64,000 bases of DNA, taken from the NCBI GenBank assembly GCA_963580455.1, contig OY756970.1:20026001-20090000 (forward strand), in the 5' to 3' direction. Shown piece after piece: positions 59,442 to 64,000 of the stretch. Within the stretch, counting starts at the first letter, position 1; each line of letters opens with the position of its first letter. The position numbers and the translations under genes are program-made. The DNA comes from Euonymus europaeus. Taxonomy: Eukaryota; Streptophyta; Magnoliopsida; Celastrales; Celastraceae. The notes under the pieces were generated by a model. The model saw only the letters and a list, made by a program, of their open reading frames with translations. It had not been told where the DNA came from and ran no database searches.

Positions 59442-60269
59442 ATGGATGAATTATCAGTTGTTGAACCGACGATTGGCATGATGTTTAATTCAGTAGAAGA
59501 TGGCTGGAAATTTTGGGAAAGATATGGAAAAGCTGCAGGTTTTGGTGTCAGAAAACACTACACCAATAAGAATAAGGATGGGTTAATTTTAAATGTTGTA
59601 TATGTATGCTCCAAGGAGGGTCACAGGGAAGAAGATAAACGAGTCTTAGGCAATCATCGGTGGCAAGTCAGGACAGGATGTGAGGCTAAGATCAATGTCG
59701 GGTTAGATAAAGAGAGTGGAAATTATTTTGTCAAGGCTTTGGAGATATCACATAATCATGAGCTTGAGCCCCCTGAAACTACGCACATGTTGAGGTCACA
59801 CAGAAAAATGAGTGAAGCCCAAGCCTATGCAGTTATGTTGGCAAATGATTCTGGGCTCAAACCAAAAGCAACTTATGAGCTAATGAGTAGGGAAGCAGGT
59901 GGGAGGTTGAATGTTGGATATGTTATGGAGGATCAAAAAACATATTTAAGATCAATAAGGAAAAAGAATATGATGTATGGAGAGCTTGGGAGTATGATGA
60001 GATACTTTGTGGAACAAAAGAAGAAAAATCCCTCATTCTTTCATGCAGAGCAATTTGACAGCGAGGGGCTTGTGACAAATATTTTTTGGTGTGACAGTAG
60101 AATGACTGTTGACTGTACATTTAATTGTGTTCTTGTTTTTCTTGTAGCGACCTGTCATAGATCTGAACATATGTCCACCTTATTAGCAACAATTGTGAAG
60201 TCTGTAATGGAGGAAAATAAATGCAGCAACTCATTGGAGAAGTATTTTGTTACTGGTTATTTTGTATGA
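59442..60269 (+). CDS. truncated FAR1-related/MULE protein inside the transposon
   Basis: The product is 275 residues from MDELSVVEPTIGMMFNS; an upstream in-frame ATG at 59412 would add ten residues. It begins with a FAR1 DNA-binding domain: FNSVEDGWKFWERYGKAAGF, GVRKHYTNKNKDG and CSKEGHREED, a Cys/His WRKY-GCM1-like zinc finger (CEAKINVG, ISHNHELEPPE). The FHY3/FAR1-type middle segment follows (EQFDSEGLVTNIFWCDSRM). FHY3/FAR1 factors descend from MULE transposases. Here similarity stops just where the DDE transposase core should start, and the last 50 residues look unrelated. It is either a decayed transposase or a captured host FAR1 fragment. An imperfect repeat of its final 60 bases lies just downstream (60273-60347). 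Confidence 0.8.
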   Translation: MDELSVVEPTIGMMFNSVEDGWKFWERYGKAAGFGVRKHYTNKNKDGLILNVVYVCSKEGHREEDKRVLGNHRWQVRTGCEAKINVGLDKESGNYFVKALEISHNHELEPPETTHMLRSHRKMSEAQAYAVMLANDSGLKPKATYELMSREAGGRLNVGYVMEDQKTYLRSIRKKNMMYGELGSMMRYFVEQKKKNPSFFHAEQFDSEGLVTNIFWCDSRMTVDCTFNCVLVFLVATCHRSEHMSTLLATIVKSVMEENKCSNSLEKYFVTGYFV

Positions 60270-60769
60270 AAGTAATGGCACTTGGTGGAGGAAAAAAAAG
60301 CAGCAACTCATTGAAGATTGATCTTAATGTTGGTTATTTTGTATGACAATAGCTAAGATTTGGTCCTCTGTTTATATGTTTATGGTGTTAGATCCTTTTG
60401 TTGTAGCATTTGTATATCCATTGGTGCTGCCAAATCTATAAACTTGGGATGCCGCATATCTTCTTTGACATTGCAAAACAAACAATTTTCCAGTGCAATG
60501 GAATCAAATTAAATCATCATCCCAAGTTAATAGAAACACCAGAAAATGCCAAAATTAATACAGATTGATGCTTCACTATAAATGACAAAATCATAGTAGA
60601 CAAAAACCCTGCTCCACCCACTGAAATCAATTCCAAGTCAATAAAAAGGCCTTGACAATCACAAGCAATACAAGATGAGCATCTTTAGCTGCCACGTTCC
60701 CTTGCTTGATCCCCTTCACATCTTCCCCTTCACATCTCAGACAAAATTAGGAATATCAAAATACAAAAA

Positions 60770-61111
60770 TCAAAATAGGCATACCCGTATGAGATCGTAC
60801 ACTAGCTCACTTGATCTCCAGCAATAAAGGAAGGTCGCTTCGCGAGAGAATCGTACCCACTTTCGTTCTTGTAGCAAATCACCATCAGACAAGCCGAAAC
60901 TCTTCGTGCCTTCGTACTGAATCAAACAAGTGAAACAATCAGTGGTATGTTCTTCACATGATCTTGCTCTAGAAGACCTATGGAACTCGCAACCACGAAG
61001 GATGAGGGAGAAAGCAAAATGAAAGAATAAGGGTTTGGGGAAAAAGAGAGAGAGACGCAATAAGGGTTTGGGGAGGAAGAGAGAGAGACGCAAGCCTTTT
61101 GTCTCTTTCAT
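60770..61111 (-). CDS. unidentified open frame at the right end of the MULE
   Basis: This is an antisense frame of up to 113 codons that begins 50 bp inside the right terminal repeat. The first 40 codons include two short repeats (RLSLFLPKPLL and RLSLFFPKPLF). Residues about 45-108 look more protein-like (CEEHTTDCFTCLIQYEGTKS, LLQERKWVRFSREATFLYCW) and end beside a possible splice donor (CGG|GTATGC). I do not recognise a family. It could be a second MULE gene, a captured exon or chance. Confidence 0.3.
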   Translation of the reverse strand: MKETKGLRLSLFLPKPLLRLSLFFPKPLFFHFAFSLILRGCEFHRSSRARSCEEHTTDCFTCLIQYEGTKSFGLSDGDLLQERKWVRFSREATFLYCWRSSELVYDLIRVCLF

Positions 61112-61241
61112 TGATTTTCAAATTTTAAAATTCAAATCAAAAAAGTGAGATCTTGCAATATCTTAATCTAACGGGTGGTATTGAAAATGCAGGGCCTGCA
61201 TTTTTAATACCACTGCAGGTACCCCCAACCCATAATAGCAT

Positions 61242-62942
61242 AGTCCCTGAAGAGGAAATGCTACTGAAAAACTAGTCTTTAACTTAAATCTCAAATGTGG
61301 ACATGTAGTTAACTCCCATCAGAGGAGGCCGAGCATTCACACATGCACCATATCTAAATTCCAAAATCACTCATATTAACAAGATCATATGTTTTAAATT
61401 ATTTCACTTTTATAAATACATCAAGTTGGCACGATTTTATTTACTACATGCTATTGCCAACCCGGTCACGAGACACGTGGAGCTGGTGGGAAGTGGGCAC
61501 AACAAAAGTAGAGGTCGCACGTGGGTTTGGCAAAAGCTGCCATTTTGACCAATCGCCTTCTGTCGGCTCTCTTATCTTCATCTATACATATATACATGAT
61601 GTATAAATGGCTAGTACGTACGTAATAGAATGAAAACAAAGTTGCAGCGAGGACTTCCTGGTGTGGCCGACCACAGAATATTAGAAATGCACATGATCGG
61701 CTCCTGTGCAACTGACAACTCTGCCCCACGCAATAAATTTTTTTGTGTAATAACGAGTTAATAACACGTTTTTTCTGTCTTATCGATAAAAAAATCATAA
61801 TGTAATGTAAATTCTACAATGTATTTGTTTTCTTTAATAAATTTTGCAAAGAAGATAGCCACTTGATGGAGCGACAATCTTTACCGTACACGTGTCACAC
61901 GTTCATCTCAGTTGTAACTTGTAACACCAATAATTCATGAGGCCCCCACATAGACTAGATTTGACCAGAAAAAGGCCAGAAGTTTATCCAAAACCCCCAA
62001 TTAATTAATTTATTAGGGCTTGTTTGGGCTTTATAATATGCCGAAATCAAAATTATTCAATTACGTTTGGTTGCAGACAACGAAATCATTACAAGATTAT
62101 GATACATAGAATAGACACCATCGGACGATCCAGCTTTTCTTAATTCTATATATCAGTTTTGCCAATAAACGAAATGGTTTCTAATCTCACACAATTCTCA
62201 CTTCAAATGATTAATGGGCCTACATGCTGTCTAATGACTGCTTTAGTGGGCCAGGCTAGCTTCTAATAGCCCATTAAGTATAGAGTCATAAAAGAACAAG
62301 ATGTGTGCATCTTTTGGAATTGCTCAACGCTTTGTAAATGCGTGGTTTAGTGGATAAGGAGAAGACAAATTTTCTATTTATTTATTTTTTTTGCTTAATT
62401 AATCATCATACATGCATACATAATTACTAAAAACCCTCTCTAAGCCATTGTGGACAATTTCTTGTATTATACAAAACCGAGTCTCTGGTGCACTACTACT
62501 ATTTACTGTGCAGTTTCAGCTGCAAATTAATAAAACATTAATTTAATAGTTACCTAAATTATGTTGCTTTGACTATATAGATTAATTGGAAAAATTATTC
62601 TTATCATAATTTCATACCGATTTCTAGCTTTGGATATCTTCAGCACAAAGTCAAGGTAGAAATGCAAAGCAAGATGAAAAGAATTAAAGAACATTGAATA
62701 AAATTGCTAAATAAGATCTGCTATTTAATTTAAGCTTGATTTCCGATGTACATATGTATACAAGGCCAACTGATTATACAAAAATTGTGTTTTTCAGTCT
62801 TCAATAAAATATAAACCTCCGGCCGTGGCTATGTACGTTCCACCAAAAACAAGAAACTACAAGAAGAAGAAGAAGAAAACCCAAAATAATTCCTCCTTGA
62901 AGTAGCTGCCATGGATTGATATTGATAGTTGAATTCAATCTA
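61242..62942. other. intergenic DNA, no gene
   Basis: AT-rich; the frame at 61466-61798 (-) has no domain. It includes the 3' flank of the DVL gene. No element ends seen. Confidence 0.6.
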
Positions 62943-63092
62943 CTACTCATGCCAGCAAAGTAGCATCACAACACATCTCCTTATAATGTAAAGCCTGGCC
63001 CTTTGTTCTCTAAGTACCCCACCAAGTCCCCTGCTTGATGATGACAGCCTTCTCTTGGACCCTCCCATGGAAGTTGCACTGCTCATCTTCAT
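62943..63092 (-). CDS. DVL/ROTUNDIFOLIA4-like small peptide
   Basis: This is a 49-residue, single-exon member of the DEVIL/ROT4-like family, plant-specific small peptides that limit cell proliferation along organ axes and associate with the plasma membrane. It reads [20 protein letters not shown], then [20 protein letters not shown] and VVMLLCWHE. The C-terminal [18 protein letters not shown] block is the family's defining RTF domain. The ATG at 63092 is first in frame; another follows at 63086. The usual final Asp is Glu here. The gene lies about 17 kb beyond the bHLH gene on the opposite strand. In Arabidopsis, DVL5 and DVL6 sit beside bHLH30 and TMO5, so this is probably their counterpart. 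A TATTTAAG motif near 63224 may be the TATA box. Confidence 0.92.
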   Translation of the reverse strand: MKMSSATSMGGSKRRLSSSSRGLGGVLREQRARLYIIRRCVVMLLCWHE

Positions 63093-64000
63093 GATCTTCT
63101 CTTACAAAGCAAACTTGGATTGCTATGATTTATGTTTGGCGAGTCAGAGAAAGAAATTGAGAAGCTGAAGTTATGAGTAGTTTTGTTTGAAATGAAAATG
63201 CAAGGGGAGGGTGTTCTTAAATAGTGAAAGAAGAAGTGGGTTGTGGTCCATTCCGGCTCATATTTTGGTCTTTTAAAGAACCAACGATGGGGCATGAATG
63301 GGCGTGCACTGCCCACCAGACAATACCATCTGGGCCCCACTTACACACTTGGAATCCATACCCCTAAAATCATAAAACAAAAACCAAAAACAAACTCATC
63401 TCTCTCTCACTCTCATGGCTTGTCATACTCCTAACTTGTGTAGGGGTCACCCACGAGGACAATGGGTCGGCCATTACCTCTAATAAGGTTGCAATGTTCC
63501 TTTGTTTATGGATCCACCTAAACGGGCAGTAAAGGAGGATAGTCGGTCAGTTGAATCCTACACGAGAATGCATGTTAATTAACAAGCTTTAATTAAGCAT
63601 TAAATAATGTTTAGAGACTCATCATGATCTCATCTTCTTTTTCTCTTTGACTCCTATAAGGTCACCCATGTAGAGGATATTTGGATGTACTTACTAATTA
63701 TAAGCATTATCTAGCTAGTTGATTACATAAAAAGTTTTGCTAATTAAACTGTTTCTATTATTATATTTTGAGAAGAAACTGTTTCTGTTATTAGTATAAC
63801 CCTTTGATTGGTTTTTTATGGTTCTGTATATAATCTTCTATTAATTAATTGAAGCATAATTAACTGCAAGTTGGTCCAAATCAATATTTTTATTGTCACG
63901 TAATAAATTTTGGCCCAACCTATCTTATTGTCAGATAAGAAACTTATTTGCGCATCGATCTCACGTTCTGAATTTAAATTCATATTGACTATATAAATAA
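63093..64000. other. DVL 5' flank and AT-rich end of window
   Basis: The minus-strand frame at 63089-63340 is the leader and promoter of the DVL gene read in another frame, not a protein gene. The remainder is AT-rich with nothing recognisable. Confidence 0.6.

Larger units (their letters stand above)
58995..61231 (+). mobile_element. Mutator-like element (MULE) with FAR1-like gene
   Basis: A 2,237-bp element has 71-bp terminal inverted repeats (58995-59065 and 61161-61231) that differ at only three positions by eye. They are flanked by perfect 10-bp copies of ATAATAGCAT (58985-58994 and 61232-61241). Long inverted repeats and 8-11-bp targets are the Mutator pattern. Inside are a truncated FAR1-like gene (59442-60269) and, on the other strand, an unidentified frame (60770-61111). 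The transposase catalytic core is not present, so the copy is non-autonomous. The high repeat identity and intact target duplication suggest a fairly recent insertion downstream of SOG1. Confidence 0.9.

Noticed and set aside
63089..63340. 83-codon minus-strand frame
   Set aside because: It covers the leader and promoter of the DVL gene in another frame; the DVL frame itself has the conserved domain.

Overview
This is nuclear DNA of a flowering plant, almost certainly a core eudicot outside the Brassicaceae. The DNA is AT-rich, genes are spaced several kb apart and split by GT-AG introns, and the recognisable proteins are plant families. They include a leucoanthocyanidin reductase, an enzyme absent from Arabidopsis. 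No bacterial, organellar or viral region was seen, and no CRISPR array, rRNA or true tRNA gene.

Layout. 0-7.3 kb: a candidate MITE, a broken two-exon fragment of chorismate synthase, a 138-bp tandem duplication, a NUDX1-type Nudix hydrolase (+) and a MIZ1/DUF617 protein (+). 14-19.2 kb: an IDA-like signal peptide gene (-) and a seven-exon GET3D-type plastid ATPase (-). 23.1-26.7 kb: a seven-exon YJU2B/CCDC130 splicing factor (+), with a 5'-truncated LINE just past its stop. 28-35 kb: a repeat-rich stretch with a copia-type solo LTR, a TRIM and a LINE tail. 35.3-45.9 kb: a CYC/TB1-clade TCP factor (-), a nepenthesin-type aspartic protease (+) and a TMO5/bHLH30-type bHLH factor (+). 48.7-50.3 kb: leucoanthocyanidin reductase (-). 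52-53.5 kb: a hAT-type MITE and a dimeric SINE. 54-57.3 kb: SOG1, the plant DNA-damage master regulator (+). 59-61.2 kb: a Mutator-like element with 71-bp terminal repeats and a truncated FAR1-like gene. 62.9-63.1 kb: a 49-residue DVL/RTFL peptide gene (-).

The genes do not form an operon or one pathway. From remembered Arabidopsis locus numbers, however, the set matches duplicated Arabidopsis blocks: At1g68760-68825 (NUDX1, IDA, TCP12, bHLH30, DVL5), At3g25655-25717 (IDL1, aspartic protease, TMO5, DVL6) and At1g25580-26090 (SOG1, CCDC130-like, GET3D). The window therefore looks like a less fractionated version of an ancestral eudicot segment, with LAR retained. Several members are developmental regulators (IDA-like, TCP, TMO5-like, DVL, MIZ1-like).

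The intergenic DNA holds many small non-autonomous transposons with readable ends and target-site duplications: TRIM, solo LTR, two SINE families, hAT, Stowaway, an unclassified MITE pair, two LINE tails and a MULE. Exon boundaries were assigned by eye from GT-AG sites, reading-frame continuity and remembered family sequences. No database search was run. No wholly new biological system is evident; the most unusual items are listed in the findings.
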